Positions 35,600 through 48,189 are shown, counted from the first letter of the stretch. The stretch: DNA of 64,000 nt from Priapulus caudatus (GCF_000485595.1 NW_014577351.1:115102-179101), one strand, 5' to 3'. Made by a program: numbers and translations. Notes: generated by a model not told the origin, from the sequence alone.

Positions 35600-36686
35600 A
35601 ACGCAATGGGCCATAGGGTTAGGAGAACAGGGTGGTGTTATATGAATGAGGGGTCCGTTACCAGGACGGATATGATGTAACACGAGGACCGTAGTTTACA
35701 ATGGAGAGAAATGGAAAGGGTGGGTTTCTAGAAGTGGGTAATGTTGCATGGGTGAGTAGTGGATTACTTACGGATGGATTACATACGGGTGGTATTGCGT
35801 GAATGAGGGGTGGGCTACGTTGGTTGATGGTGTTGCGAGGGGGAGAGTTACAATAGAGCGTTATGTTACGAGGGGTTTGGTGAGTTACAATGGAAGGTGC
35901 AGTGTCGTCAGGAGCGGTGGGTTACGATAGAGGGTCACGTCGTCGTGTGGAGGAGAGACGGGTTACGGTGAGGAGTGATGTTGTTGCGTGGAGACAGCGA
36001 ATTACTTGTTGCGGTAAAGTTACGAAGCGGTGGATGAGTTACTGCCTGTTGCATAGGGAAGGAAGGGGCTACTAAGAGGGGTTATGTTGCATAGGGGAGG
36101 GGTGGGTCATGATGAATAGTAATGTTGGGGTGGAGGGAAGATACGACGGATTGTGATGTTGGGGGAGGGGTTACGATGAATGGTAATGTTGGGAGGGGGT
36201 TACTATAGTGGGTGATGTTGGGAGAGGGTTACTATAGCGGGTAATGTTGGGAGGGTGGTTACTATAGCGGGTAATGTTGGGAGGGGGGTTACTATAGTGG
36301 GTGATGTTGGGAGGGGGGTTACTATAGCGGGTGATGTTGGGAGGGGGGTTACTATAGCGGGTGATGTTGGGAGAGGGTTACTATAGTGGGTGATGTTGGG
36401 AGGGGTTACTATAGCGGGTGATGTTGGGAGGGGGGTTACTATAGCGGGTAATGTTGGGAGGGGGGTTACTATAGCGGGTAATGTTGGGAGGGGTTACTAT
36501 AGCGGGTGATGTTGGGAGGGGGGTTACTATAGCGGGTAATGTTGGGAGGGGTTACTATAGCGGGTGATGTTGGGAGGGGGTTACTATAGCGGGTGATGTT
36601 GGGAGGGGGGTTACTATAGCGGGTAATGTTGGGAGGGGGTTACTATAGCGGGTAATGTTGGGAGAGGGTTACTATAGCGGGTGATG
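35600..36686. repeat. G-rich minisatellite, ~30 bp unit: degenerate edge and clean block
   Basis: From about 35600 loosely related units (GGTTACGATGAATGGTAATG...) become more regular. From about 36190 to the gap they are nearly identical copies of GGTTACTATAGCGGG + TGATGTTGGGAGGGG with small length changes in the G run. Each unit carries GGG, GGG and GGGG tracts. Confidence 0.95.
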
Positions 36687-36696
36687 NNNNNNNNNN
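36687..36696. other. Assembly gap (10 N) inside the minisatellite
   Basis: Ten undetermined bases separate a clean block of repeat units from a block full of single-base indels, so true array length and identity are uncertain. Confidence 0.99.
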
Positions 36697-39600
36697 GGAA
36701 GATTGGGAGGTGTTACTATAACCGGGTAATGGTTGGGGGGGGTTTACCTATAGCGGGTTAATGTTGGAGGCGGTACTATAGCGGGTAATGTTGGGGGGGC
36801 GGGGGTTACTATTATGCGGGTAAGTGTTGGGAGGGTGGTTACTATAGTGCGGGTGATGTTGGGAGGGGTTACATAGCGGGTAATGTGTGGTGAGGGGGTT
36901 ACTAATAGCGGTGATGTTGGAGGGGGGTTATCTATAGTGGGTAGTGATGTTGCGTGCACGGTGGGTTACTATAGCCGGAGATGTTGGGAGGGTTTAGCTA
37001 AGTAGGGTGGGTGATTGGTTGGAGGGGGTTACTAACAGTGGGTGATGTTGGGGGAGGGTGTTTACTATATAGCGGTAATGTTGGGGGGTGGGGGGGGGTA
37101 CTATAATAGTGGTGGTCGATGTTGTGGGGGGGGTTACTGATAGGCGGAATGGTTGGGAGGGGTTACTAATAGCCCGGGTGATGTTTGGTAAGGGTGGGTT
37201 ACGTATAGTGGGTAAGTTGGTACGTGTTACTATAATGCGGGTAATGTTGGGGGGGGGGTGTACTATAGCGGGTTAATCTGTTGGGGAGGGGGGTTACTAA
37301 GCGAGTTGATGTGGGTAGGGGGTTACTATTAGTTGGGTAATGTTGGAGGGGGGGGTACTATAGTCGGGTGAGTTTGGGAGGGTTACTATAGCGGGTGATG
37401 TTTGGGCGGAGGTTACTATAAGCGGGTGATGTGTGGGAGAAGGTACTATAGCGGCGTAATTGTTAGGCAGGGGGTTACTATAGGGCGGTGATGTTGGAAA
37501 AGGGGGTTACTATAGTGGGTGTGATGTTGGGAGGGGGGTTTACTATAGTGGGTAAAGATGTTTTGGGAGGGTGTTACTATAGGCCGGGTATGTTGTGGGG
37601 GGGGTTACTATACGGTAATTTGGGGGGTGGGGGTTGACTATAGCTGGGTAAGTGTTGGGAGGGGTTACTATAGCGGGTTGAGATGTTGGAGGGGTACATA
37701 GTGAGGTTAATGTTGGGAAGGTGTTATCTTATAGTGGGTGAATTGTTGGTAATGGGGTTAGACTATAGGTGGGTGATGGTTTGGGAGGGGGTTACTGATA
37801 GTGGGTGATGTTGGGAGGGTGTTACCTATAGCGGGTAATGTGGGGGGGTTAACTATAGCGGGTAATAATGTGTTGGGGGGGGGTTACCTATAAGCGCGCC
37901 TCTAGGGTAACTGTTGGGAGGGTTACTATAGCGGGTGATGTTGGAGGTGTTACTATAGTGGGTAATGGTTGGGAGGGGGTGACATATGCGGGTGATGTTG
38001 GGAGGTGGTTAACTATAGCGCGTAATGTTGGTGAGGGGGTTACTATACGCGGGTGATGTTGGGAGGTGGTTACTATAGTGGTGATGTTGGAGGCGGGGGG
38101 GTTTACTGATAGTGGGTGATGTTGGAGGGGGGTTACTATAGTGGGTGATGTGGGAGGGGGGTTACTATAAGTGGGTGATTGTTGGGAAGAGGGTTACTAA
38201 GTAGCGGTAATTGCTTGGGAAGGAGGGTTACTATAGCGGTGCATGTTGGGAGGGGGGTTTACTAATAGCGGGGTGATTTGGAGAGCGGTTAACTATAGTG
38301 GTAATGTTGGAGGGGGTTACTATAGTGGGTGAATGTTTGGAGGGGGTTTACTATAGTGGGTGATGTTGGGAGAAGGGTTTACTATAGGCGGGTTAATGTT
38401 GGAGGGGTGGTTACTCATACGGGGATGTTGGGAGGGTTAACTATAGCTGGGTGATGTTGGGAGGGGGGTTACTATACGGTGAATGTTGGAGGGGGTTACG
38501 TATTAGCCGGGTGATGTTGCGGAAGGGTTATCTTATAGGTGAGTGCATGTTGGGAGGGGTTACTATAGGTGGGTGATGTTGGGGGGGGGGTTACTATAGT
38601 GGGTGATGTTGGGAGGGGCTTACATACGCGGTGTGAGTGTTGGGAGGGTTCTATACGTGTAATGGTTACGGAAGGGTTACCTATAGCGGGTGATGTTGAG
38701 GGTGTTACTATAGTTGAGTGATGTTGGGAAGAGTGGTTCTTATAGCGGGTGATGTTGGGAAGCGGTTTACTATATAGGCGGGTGATGTGGGAGGGGGTTA
38801 CTATAAGGGGATGTTGGAAGGGAAGGTTACTATAGGTGATGATTGTTGGGAGAGGGGTTACTAATAGTGGGTAATGTTGGGGAGGGGGTTTACATAGCGG
38901 GTGATGTTTGGGAGGGGGTTACTATAGTGGGTAATGTGTGGGAGGGGGGTTACTATAGCGGCGTGATTGTGTGAGGAGTGGGGGTACTATACGGGTAATG
39001 TTGGGAGGGGGTTACTATAAGCGGTTGATGTTGGGAGGAGTAAGTGTTATTACTATAGTGGGTGATGTGTGGGGGGGGGTTACTATTATTGTGTGATGTT
39101 GGGAGGGTTACTATATAGGCGGGTAATGTTGGGAGGGGGGGTTACATATGCGTGTGTTGGAGAGGGTTACTATAGCGGGTGGAATGTTGGGAGGGGGTTT
39201 ACCTATAGCGCCGGGCGCCGCTGCCAATGTGGGAGAAGTGGGTTACTAGTAGGGTGATGTTGGGAGGGGTTACTAATAGCGGGTGATGCTTGGAGGGGTT
39301 ACTATATGCGGGTGATGTTGAGGGGGTTACTATAGCGGGTAATGTGGGAGGGAGGGGTTATCTAATAGTGGGTGATGGTTGGGGAGGGTTACTATGTGGT
39401 AATGTTGGGAGAGGTGTTACTATACGGGTAGATGGTTAGGAGGGGTTTACTGATAGCGGGTTGATGTTGGGAGAGTGTTGACTCTGATGTATGTGTGGTT
39501 AATGTTGGGAGGGGGTTACTAATAGTGGCGTGAGTGTTGAGGGGGTTACTATAGCGGGTAATGTTGGGAGGCCGGTTAACTATAGCGGTGATGTTGGGAG

Positions 39601-41130
39601 GCGGTTTACTATAGGTGGGTGATTTGGGAGGGGGTTACTATAGTGGGTGATGTTGGGAGGGTTGGTTTACTATAGCCGGTAACTGTCTGGGAGGTGGGTT
39701 ACTATAGCGGTAATGTTGGGAGGGGGGTTACTATAAGCGGGTAATGTGGGAGGAGGTTACTTATAAGCGGGTTGATGTGGAGGGGTTACTTATAAAGCGG
39801 TGATGTTGGGAGAGGGGTTACTATAGCGGGTGAATTGTTGGGAGGGGTTTACTATAGCAGGGTGATGTTGAGAAGGGTTACTATAGCTGGGTGATGTTGG
39901 GAGGGGGGTTCTAATGAGTGGGGGATGTTGGGAAGGGAGGGTACTATGTGGGTGATGTTGGAGGGGGGTTACTAATAGTGGGTGAGTTGGGATGGGGGTT
40001 ACTATACGCGGGGATTTGGGAGGGGGTACTATAGCGGAGTGATGTTTGTGGAGCGGGGTTACAAGGTGGGTTATGATTTCGGGAGATGGTTACTAATACA
40101 TGGGTAATGTCTGGAAAGGGTTTACTATATGCGGCTGATAGTTGGGAGGTTACTATAGCGGGTGATGTTGGAGGGGGTTACTATAGGTGGGTGATAGTTG
40201 GGAGGGGGTTACTATAGTGGGTGATGTTGGGAGGGGGGTTAACTAATAGCGGGTGATGTTGGGAGGGGGTAACTATAGTGGCGGTGATGTTGAGGAGGGG
40301 GTACTATAGTGGGTGATGTTGGGAGGGGGTACTATAAGCGGGTGATGTTGGGAGGGGGTTACTCATAGCGGGTAATGTATGGGAGGGGTACTATAGGCGG
40401 TGACTGTTGGGAGGAGGTTACTATAAGTCGCGGTAGATGGTTGGAGGGGTACTATAGCGGTGATGTTGGGGAGGGTTTACTATAGGAGGTAATGTTGGGA
40501 GGGTGGTTAACTAAGTGGGTTGAATTTGGGAGGGGTTACATATAGCGGGTAATGTTTGGGAGACGGGTTTATCTAAGCGGGTGATGTTGGGAGGGGGGTT
40601 ACATAGTGGGTGATGTTGGAGGGGGTTACTCTAGTGGGTGATGCTTTTGGTAGGGATTACTAATAGTGGGTGTGTGGGAGGGGTTACTATAGCGGGTGAG
40701 TTGTTGGGAGAGGGGGGTTTACATAAGCGGGTGATGTGGGAAGTGTTACTATAGTGGGGTGATGTTGGGAGGGGTTACTCTAGTGGGTGATTGTTTGGAG
40801 GGGTTACTGATATATGTGGTGAGTTGGTAAGGGGTTACTATAGTGGGTGATGTTTGGTAGGGTTACGTATAGTGGGTGATGCTTCGGGAGGGTTTACTAT
40901 AAGTGGGTAATGTTGGAAGGGGTTACTATAGTGAATAATGTTGAGAGGCGAATTTACGTTGATTATTGAGTGAATGTTGGTGGGTCGGTTTTTACTATAT
41001 TGGGTTGTGTTTGGTAGGGGGGTACGATGATGAGGTGATGTTGGAAGGGGGGTTACGATGGTGAGTGATGTTGGGAAGAGGGTTACGATAGTGATCGAGT
41101 GATGTTGGGAGGGGGGTTACAATGATGAGT
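36697..41130. repeat. G-rich minisatellite, ~30 bp unit: error-rich block and degenerate right edge
   Basis: About 4.4 kb of the same unit as before the gap, but with frequent single-base insertions and deletions scattered through all copies. From about 40920 the units diverge (TTACGATGGTGAGTGATGTT...) and the array stops near 41130. All reading frames here are artefacts. Confidence 0.95.
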
Positions 41131-43165
41131 GATACGTACTCTTGCTGTTCCGATACGAGCGCTGCCTTTCAATGAGCTGCGACTCTTATTGTTGAAGAAA
41201 AATCGTTTGATTTCATGGCAAACTATCGTATTTTAGGCTAGTCACGCGCCTACGAATCACGTGTTGGTTTTAGGTGACATTCTGTCCACGTTTATTTTTA
41301 CGATCGGCTAAATTAGTCAACAGACCGTGTACGTTTTGCGTGCGTGGAGAAATTGCGTTACGAGCATGACGCTAGCTGGCATTAGACCAAGTCTAGGAGG
41401 TTTTGATTTTCCTAGCCCCGGTTGCGTAACCCTGCAGAGCGTCGGGTGATTGTTAATTTATATAGCTTTACGGTTTTGTGGTTTATATAAAGCTTGGCAA
41501 AGGTTATGTGACCGTTTCATACACATTCAACGGACATATTGAACGACAATAGCTCTAGGCGACAGTATATCAGTGACAGTGTATCGCAGTATTTTCGGAA
41601 GTTTAATAAAATCCAACGGAATCTGCATGCAGGCATGTTACACAATTTTATTCTTAAAAAAAAAATTGTTATTCAACAGGCAGCCTCGTTGTGATAAGCA
41701 CAGGCCTGATGCATTGCGATTATGCTCCGCGGCTCAGCCCTGTTAAATTATGCAAATTATTTACACATTTTCTTGTATACAATTTTCAATGCCTATGCAT
41801 GGTCGCGGGTGAAGGGAATTTCTTTTAGAATGAACAGAGTACCAAAATGCCCTGGGTGGCATGTAGATTCGATATTGTGATTCGAGCGTGCGAAACTCTC
41901 CGAAGGTCGCGGCAACCACATTCATCGCGCTTATAGTAAACTAACTATTCAAACTGACATCTACATCGACCGTCGATCATCTCCCCGGCTGAAACAATCG
42001 AAACAGCACGTACGCTCGTTTCTGCACCCTAGCTTACGTTGAAAGCAATGGCGGTGAGTCAGCTCTGTGTCATATTACCAGCAACACTTCGCTGAAGAGT
42101 TATATTTAATGAAACTATCTTGTCTGTATTGCGTATCAATGCTGCCTTTGTGAGGTAAAACTTCGGATCGTATCTGCATTATGGTCATCTATAGAATGAC
42201 GCTGAAAACTTGGTTGAACGAGTCAAGCAAAATATTTATGGACTAATGAACCTACAAGGATCTATTATATCTATAATATAGACCATATAAATCCATTATA
42301 TAAACCTCTTCCGTATTTAGGATGATTAATGATTGACGTATTGAGGAAGTGAAGAATAGTGCGGTTCAACCTCATCGTAACAAACTAAATTATCAACAGC
42401 TCATTGTAAAAAAAATTATTTAACAGTAGGACGACCATTGTATAAAACCTGTTAATTCAGCATCGTCGTTCAATCTAATATCAATATAACCAGTAAATAT
42501 TAGTAATTAATATAAATTTCAAACAGCAACAATACAAGTTTATGAGAATAACAAATGTGATTAGAGATTTATGAGATATACTACCGTAGTGCAGGAGAAT
42601 GAGTCATACAACTGTCAAATCGCTTTATAGAACCATCTGAGCGATATCTTCTACTTAAAGCAGTAACCAAACCCTTAGATCGACAGTTGATCTGACTGAC
42701 ACCATAGGCACAGCTCTTTGTGTCAATGTATGTACATGTAGTGATAGTTACATATGCACTGAAGAGAGCAAGGAGCCATTGTCACACGGTTCCATAACAC
42801 CAAAATGTCATATATTTTGTCATAACCTTATTAAATATCTAACAACGCCGCCCCCCCCCCCCGATTTCTAAGAGCTGTTGTCAGAGACATCATAAATAGT
42901 TGTGACTATCGTGCATGACACGTCACTTTACAAGCCATAATATTTTCGGCTCATGACTACTTGTGATTATCCGACAACTGCCCCCTACCCTTCTTCTTCC
43001 CATTATATTAAGTGTCTCCATGCGCTTGATGACGTTCTTCATTGCATTGTCAATCTTTTTATCATGACATATCTACGTTTTCGATTGCTCCGCGTAAAAA
43101 GATTGTCTCACTAACCAAATTTTGTTATTATGTTATTATGTTGTTTGCCTTATCAACTACGCCGC
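41131..43165. other. Intergenic between minisatellite and gene B 3' end
   Basis: AT-rich. A plus-strand TATATAAA at 41484-41491 and an ATGGCG directly followed by a GTGAGT donor (42048-42059) could mark a small 5' exon of an unseen plus-strand gene, but I found no matching downstream exon. A C13-14 homopolymer lies near 42850-42862. Confidence 0.4.
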
Positions 43166-43171
43166 TTTATT
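43166..43171 (-). terminator. Candidate poly(A) signal of gene B
   Basis: AATAAA on the minus strand about 370 bases downstream of the gene B stop codon. Confidence 0.5.
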
Positions 43172-43378
43172 CCTTGGCATTCTCCATCGTTATAAATATG
43201 TGCTATAGCAACAGTTGCATTCTAATAACTAACCAACATTATCAACATTCCCACTCATATTACTAACTACCTGTTCTACTCTGATACAGTTCGGCTCATC
43301 TTGGCATTACGTAACAATTGTCTGTGTAGTGTGGGGTGGGGCACCGAAGACTACAAGGCCGTTGATTTACATAGCAAC

Positions 43379-43548
43379 CATCATGTGAGCGACCTCATGG
43401 TCTGCCGGTAGATGGCGTATGATGCATTCTAAGCCATCATGTGAGCGACCTCAGGGTCTGCCGGTAGATGGCGTATGATGCATGCTAAGTCATCATGTGA
43501 GCGACCTTAGGGTCAGCCGCAAGATGGCGTATGATGCATCATTCTAAG
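43379..43548. repeat. Three-unit 56-bp tandem repeat at the gene B stop
   Basis: Units start with CATCATGTGAGCGACC at 43379, 43435 and 43491. Each contains a TAGATGGCGTATGATGC-like block and ends near TCTAAG. On the minus strand the stop codon of gene B (43544-43546) lies at the edge of the last unit, so the repeat makes up the first ~165 bases of the 3' UTR. Confidence 0.9.
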
Positions 43549-45232
43549 CGCGGAATGCACCGTAGCTGGGTCGGTAGAAGTACGATCGGGCCAGATCCCC
43601 GCTGCTGCGATGTGCGCTAAATGTTCCGCGAGCTGACGGCAACACTAGCGGCCTCACATAGGATGCACCGACGCCATAGTCGTCGTCCGCCTCCCGCCTA
43701 CTATCCCTGATGGCGTTGTATGCCACAGGCTGCTTCTTTTCCACTTTCTCAGAGTAGGTGGTGACCGATGGTCCTCCGTAATCTTTCGACCTAGAACCGA
43801 AGTAGTTATCGTACGTTCCAGAATGGGGGAATTTAAATGCAGGTTCAGAAGAAGACCCGTATGGTTTCCTAGATTCTTTATTCGCAGCATAGGTTCTTGT
43901 ATCAGTTCTGTAGATATCCTCGTTTCCGTGTCCAGACAGACGGCTATCGTAGCTGTCTCGGGCCGGTCCATAGTCAGCGACGTGGTCGGAACGTATATCT
44001 TGTGCGTATCCACTTCGTGTTATGGGGTCATCAACTTCGATTCTCATTGAACTAAATATGTTTCTGTTTCTACCAATATCATATTCATTGTCATTTGCCC
44101 TCTGGTTCGGTCTATGGCCAGGGAGTAGCGTATCGAAATCGTTCGCCCGTACACCCAAAGCACGACTCTTTATACTGGACTCAGAAGATACGTGCCGATT
44201 TTTCGGGTATTCGCTGTTCGAATTTTTGTAGCTCGGTCTAATGTTATCATCATGACGGGGTGCAGCAGGTGATGAAGGTCTGCGTCCGTAGCCATCTCTC
44301 TGCCTTCCGTTTAAAGAACGCCCATCCTGAATTTCTACCGCTACCCCGCGGGATGTATAGGGCTCGCGCCCAGGTCCTAATTCATGCGCGTTGGGATGAG
44401 AATACGGTTCGAGCTTCGCATAAGCGCTAGGACGTCCATCCGATTCACTCCTTTTGTACTCGCTGTATGCGGTCCGCTCGTCGCCGGCACGCGTTGACTC
44501 ACGCGAGCGTAGCGGGTGTGCATCGTCATAACGGCGGCTGTTAGGGCCGCGCGTATCTGGCGTTAGGTTATTGCTGGCGGGCGCGTCGTAACCATGGAGT
44601 TCCGTCGCGTGTCCGACGGTGATGCGGTCGGCTGTCCGCCGCGTCCCGTAGTCGCGCGGTTCCTCAGCGTAAACAGGCCTATCGAGGTAACTACTGTCAC
44701 CGGACGGGTAGATAGTACGCTCTGTTACGTAGCTTGGCTCCAAGCTATACCTGCTGCCACTGAGCGCCGATGGGTAGGTAGAACGGCTTTCTTTCCGTGA
44801 GGTCTTCGTGCTGTAGCTCGGCTCCCTGTCGCCACCGTGGCCGTCGTATCTTGTTGTAGGCACTGGTCCCGAGTACTCATACGTGTCCACGCCGTAAGCA
44901 GGAGTAGCGTAGCTGTAGTTTATGGTTCGTGCTGATGCGACGAGCTGTTTCACATTTAATAGCATATTAATAAACAAACAAATAAATAAATAAATTGATT
45001 AATATTAATATATATATACCATTTCAATATAGAACGTAAAAACGTAGAATAAGATATTGTGAGGCGACTACATCTTAGAATAAGATGAATGGCTATAGGA
45101 AAAACGTTTATTGTAGGTGAAGCACTGTAAATATTTGCAATTCGCGTCAGATTTTGATCCACAGTGTTGAAGCTCTCTGATTGATGTGGACAGCATACTT
45201 ACCATACACAAAAGCGCCACTGTCGCCAACAT
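43544..45232 (-). CDS. Secreted Tyr/Arg/Ser-rich cysteine-free protein (gene B), 476 aa
   Basis: Two coding exons: 45232-45203 (10 codons, donor ATG|GTAAGT) and 44944-43544 (acceptor GTGAAACAG), joined in phase 0. The spliced start reads MLATVALLCMLVASA, a good signal peptide, followed by RTINYSYATPAYG. The mature chain (about 461 residues) is low-complexity and hydrophilic, with many Tyr, Arg, Ser, Asp, Gly and Pro, no cysteine, and no recognisable domain. It ends SYGAFRA. Tyr sits in SY, YG and RY contexts throughout, so DOPA conversion or dityrosine cross-linking is possible but inferred. Same strand as gene A and same signal-peptide intron design, so a shared extracellular material is plausible. 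A possible 5' UTR intron ends in TTTATTTCCAG near 45270. The exon 2 frame alone is open far beyond chance. Confidence 0.85.
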
Positions 45233-46755
45233 TGTGATTGAGACACGAGCTCTCGCTTGTTTTTTCTGGAAATAAACGAGAGCGAGCTTTGCGGATAATT
45301 CCGTTATGTGATTAAGGTCGCCAAGAAAGCCTTAGCATCCACGCAGACATTCCTGTAGATTCACACCACGTATCCCGTTTGTGTTACACTCTCTCGCTCT
45401 ACCTATATGTTGCGGTGTGTTTTGCACATCTGTTAAAATTATATGAACCCATTCATAGAAGATTCGTTTGTCTCGTCTAAATTTGACAAATTACACCAAA
45501 CCACAAGTATCGACGTTTATACGTGGATACCTTTACGCCTGTCTGGTTAAAGATTTATCCATGCATGTATTAGGTCGCGATAGTCCACTGATTAATTATT
45601 GGGGTAATTAATTGATTACAGTGCATACCCCAGTGCATTAATTGATGAACTCGTATAAGAACAGGTGCGCGACTGCAACCACCTGACGATCTCGCGCACC
45701 GATTACAACCTCTCATAGACAGGTAAACAAATTCAATAAATTCACATGTTAGTAAGAGCATACATCGCTACCGTTTTATGCATTTATTTATGTCGTAACT
45801 CTAATGGTAGCTCGGCATAGCATACCAAAATGAGTGCAGACGGGCATGCGTGCGTGCGTTCAATGTCATGCAGCATTCTTAAATCGTCAGTGGTTTCACG
45901 TCAACCGCTCGGGGAACGACTGTATGGAAACTGTAAAACGCGGTCTGTATTTCTATCCACCCGTTATATATAATCGAGTTTTCTTATTTTTTACGCGAAA
46001 CACAAAAGATGTGCTGTTTCACGAAGGCTGCACGCAGAGCAACACAGGTAATTGCTTTTGAGGTTAAAAGGTTTCGCCATGCAGGTAAATACACACGTAT
46101 TGAATGATGAGACACAATCATGTTAGTAACGCTCTTGCGTGTCGGCTCGCAGCCATGCTTTGCAAGTAGGCCAGAAACAACGCTAACTCAGAGAATAATC
46201 CATGTGTCTATCGGCGCCATTTCATCAGAGGGTTGTTTTGGCTATACCGTCAGACAGATGCGTTTGTGGACGCCTACTCGACTGTCAATGCAGCGCGAAG
46301 CTGGACAACCGCGACGGCGTCACGGCGGTATACCACGCATCAAAACATAAACCGGAAGCCGTCCGGAGACGATTAATTTGATCAACCTGTCGCCATCTCA
46401 GAGCCATTCCGTTCTCGTTTACCCTGAAAAGCGCCGGAAAAACCCTTACGCCGCAGCTCACTGTCAATAGCGTAGGCCTACTGTCTCCAACGCTGTGGAC
46501 CGCTCGGAAACATGGGAGTGCTTTCGTTACGCTCACTGGCGCAGAAAGGTATATAAACGTGAATATATACTTCCTCGAACACCGATGACAATCAGGAAAT
46601 TTGAAAGCGTGGCTGCCGAAAAGAATTTATATAATTTTGCAAACAAGAAGCAGGGCCTCAACATATATATATATACGTACATGTACACGTAGCCTACACG
46701 TACGTACACATACGTAAAGTATGTATAACGTAACGTACCTACGTAAATAGATATA
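45233..46755. other. Upstream region of gene B, no further gene recognised
   Basis: Contains the 5' UTR and promoter of gene B, with no clear TATA box. Small frames at 45834-46061 (plus), 46120-46350 (plus) and 46285-46536 (minus) have no domain or splice support. Confidence 0.45.
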
Positions 46756-46795
46756 ACCAAGAGCATATAAAGAAGCTTCTTTATATGCTCTTGGT
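46756..46795. repeat. Perfect 40-bp palindrome
   Basis: ACCAAGAGCATATAAAGAAG followed at once by its exact reverse complement, with no loop. The outer CCAAGAG matches the CAAGAG ends of other foldbacks here. Confidence 0.9.
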
Positions 46796-48189
46796 ATAAC
46801 CTATAGCTATAGCTTCCCTTTCCTACTTTTTTTACGAACTAGCTTACGCTATACGCGCAAAGACCAAAAGTATAAAAACAACATTATGTGAAAAACAATG
46901 AAACGTTCTGATGAATGATGAATTAAAATAGAATAAATTTACATTGAATATAAGTATATAGATATAGAGGAATAGATTAGCTTAGTGTAATAGCATTTGT
47001 TAGTAGCAGCAATAATATTGCACGCGTTGTCTGGGCAATGTTGGTATAGGAATAAAACAGGTGAGTTGCGGTATCTTCGATTCAGAAGTGTACAATATTA
47101 TTTGTTTCACCTTTAGCACTTATAGTACCTTATTAGCACTTATAGCACTTATTAGCACCTCTAATACTTATAGCACGGGAAGTGTAATTGTCGTATAGAT
47201 GTTGACTGATACGCGTCCATCATTGTGAGTATTTTAGGTATCATATCGTGAGTATTTTAGGTATCATATCGTGAGTACATGGGTTGCATGGCAGTCGTGG
47301 AACGAGAGTTGAAGGAACGGGTGAGTGCAGGAAAATAACACGTGTACAGATAGATTAAACTGTAAATAATAAACCTTTGGCTAAAACCTTTAATTGGCTT
47401 AAGCCAATTAAAGATGTGCTAAATAATTCTGTGTCTTACTAAATTACTCATTATAATCTATTTACTGCGTAACACACGAGTTACAGAGAAAGAAGAGAAA
47501 TTACGCATTACATGAGCATGCATCTGCGTGCTAACAAAATTAGCGCATTGTTAGATACGGAAGTTATGTAGTAAACAGCCAACAGCGCAACTAAGCCACG
47601 ATGGAAGTGTAACTATGACCTTTCGCATTGTCACGAATAGTATAAAAATAGGTAGCAATTATTCGCTTTTATTTATCCGTAATTACCTAAAAACCTGCAT
47701 GTGAGCAGGTTTTTATGCGTCACGCTGCCATGCAGGGGCTGACCCACTTCATACGTGACTACCGATGTAAATGAAACACGTTCTTCACACCATCGACCAA
47801 CCTTGAGAATTCATACGACACGATGAATAGAACTGAAAATTCGGTCAAAACATATTTCTATATACCCTATCATTCTACTACGAAAAACATTCATGGTTAT
47901 ATATAATACAAATAATATCCCGGTAAACTCTGAATCAGAATTCTACACATACATTATAAGGCTAGCGTTAATCCCTGACTAAAGATCTAATTTTGCCATT
48001 ACTGCGCTCGTAGTGTTGAGATTCTTAGACTATAACCTAGCTTCTTATGTGAGTATTACAGGCACACCCATTACACTTCGTCGCGTTCATATAATCAGGA
48101 GTGGATAATAGAGATCCACTCCATAGAGATCTCTATTATTCACTCCCGATATAATGATAGCAATTCTTGAAAGATGTCCTGTACGTTCA
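46796..48189. other. Intergenic with small palindromes and short tandem repeats
   Basis: Holds a perfect 26-bp palindrome CTTTAATTGGCTT/AAGCCAATTAAAG at 47388-47413, a stem-loop with 11-bp stem TAAAAACCTGC at 47688-47715, short repeats of TTAGCACTTATAGCAC (47115-47175), and a doubled GTGAGTATTTTAGGTATCAT (47225-47275). No gene recognised. Confidence 0.6.
48098..48146. repeat. Foldback, ~19-bp arms
   Basis: GGAGTGGATAATAGAGATC (48098-48116) and the inverted GATCTCTATTATTCACTCC (48128-48146) differ at one base and enclose an 11-base loop. The arms resemble those of the foldback at 56257-56325. Confidence 0.8.

Noticed and set aside
36744-39257. Small frames in the G-rich minisatellite
   Set aside because: Repeat artefacts. 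The unit has stops in the other frames, and indels shift them at random.
35600-41130. CRISPR array
   Set aside because: Units are contiguous without unique spacers, and the genome is eukaryotic.
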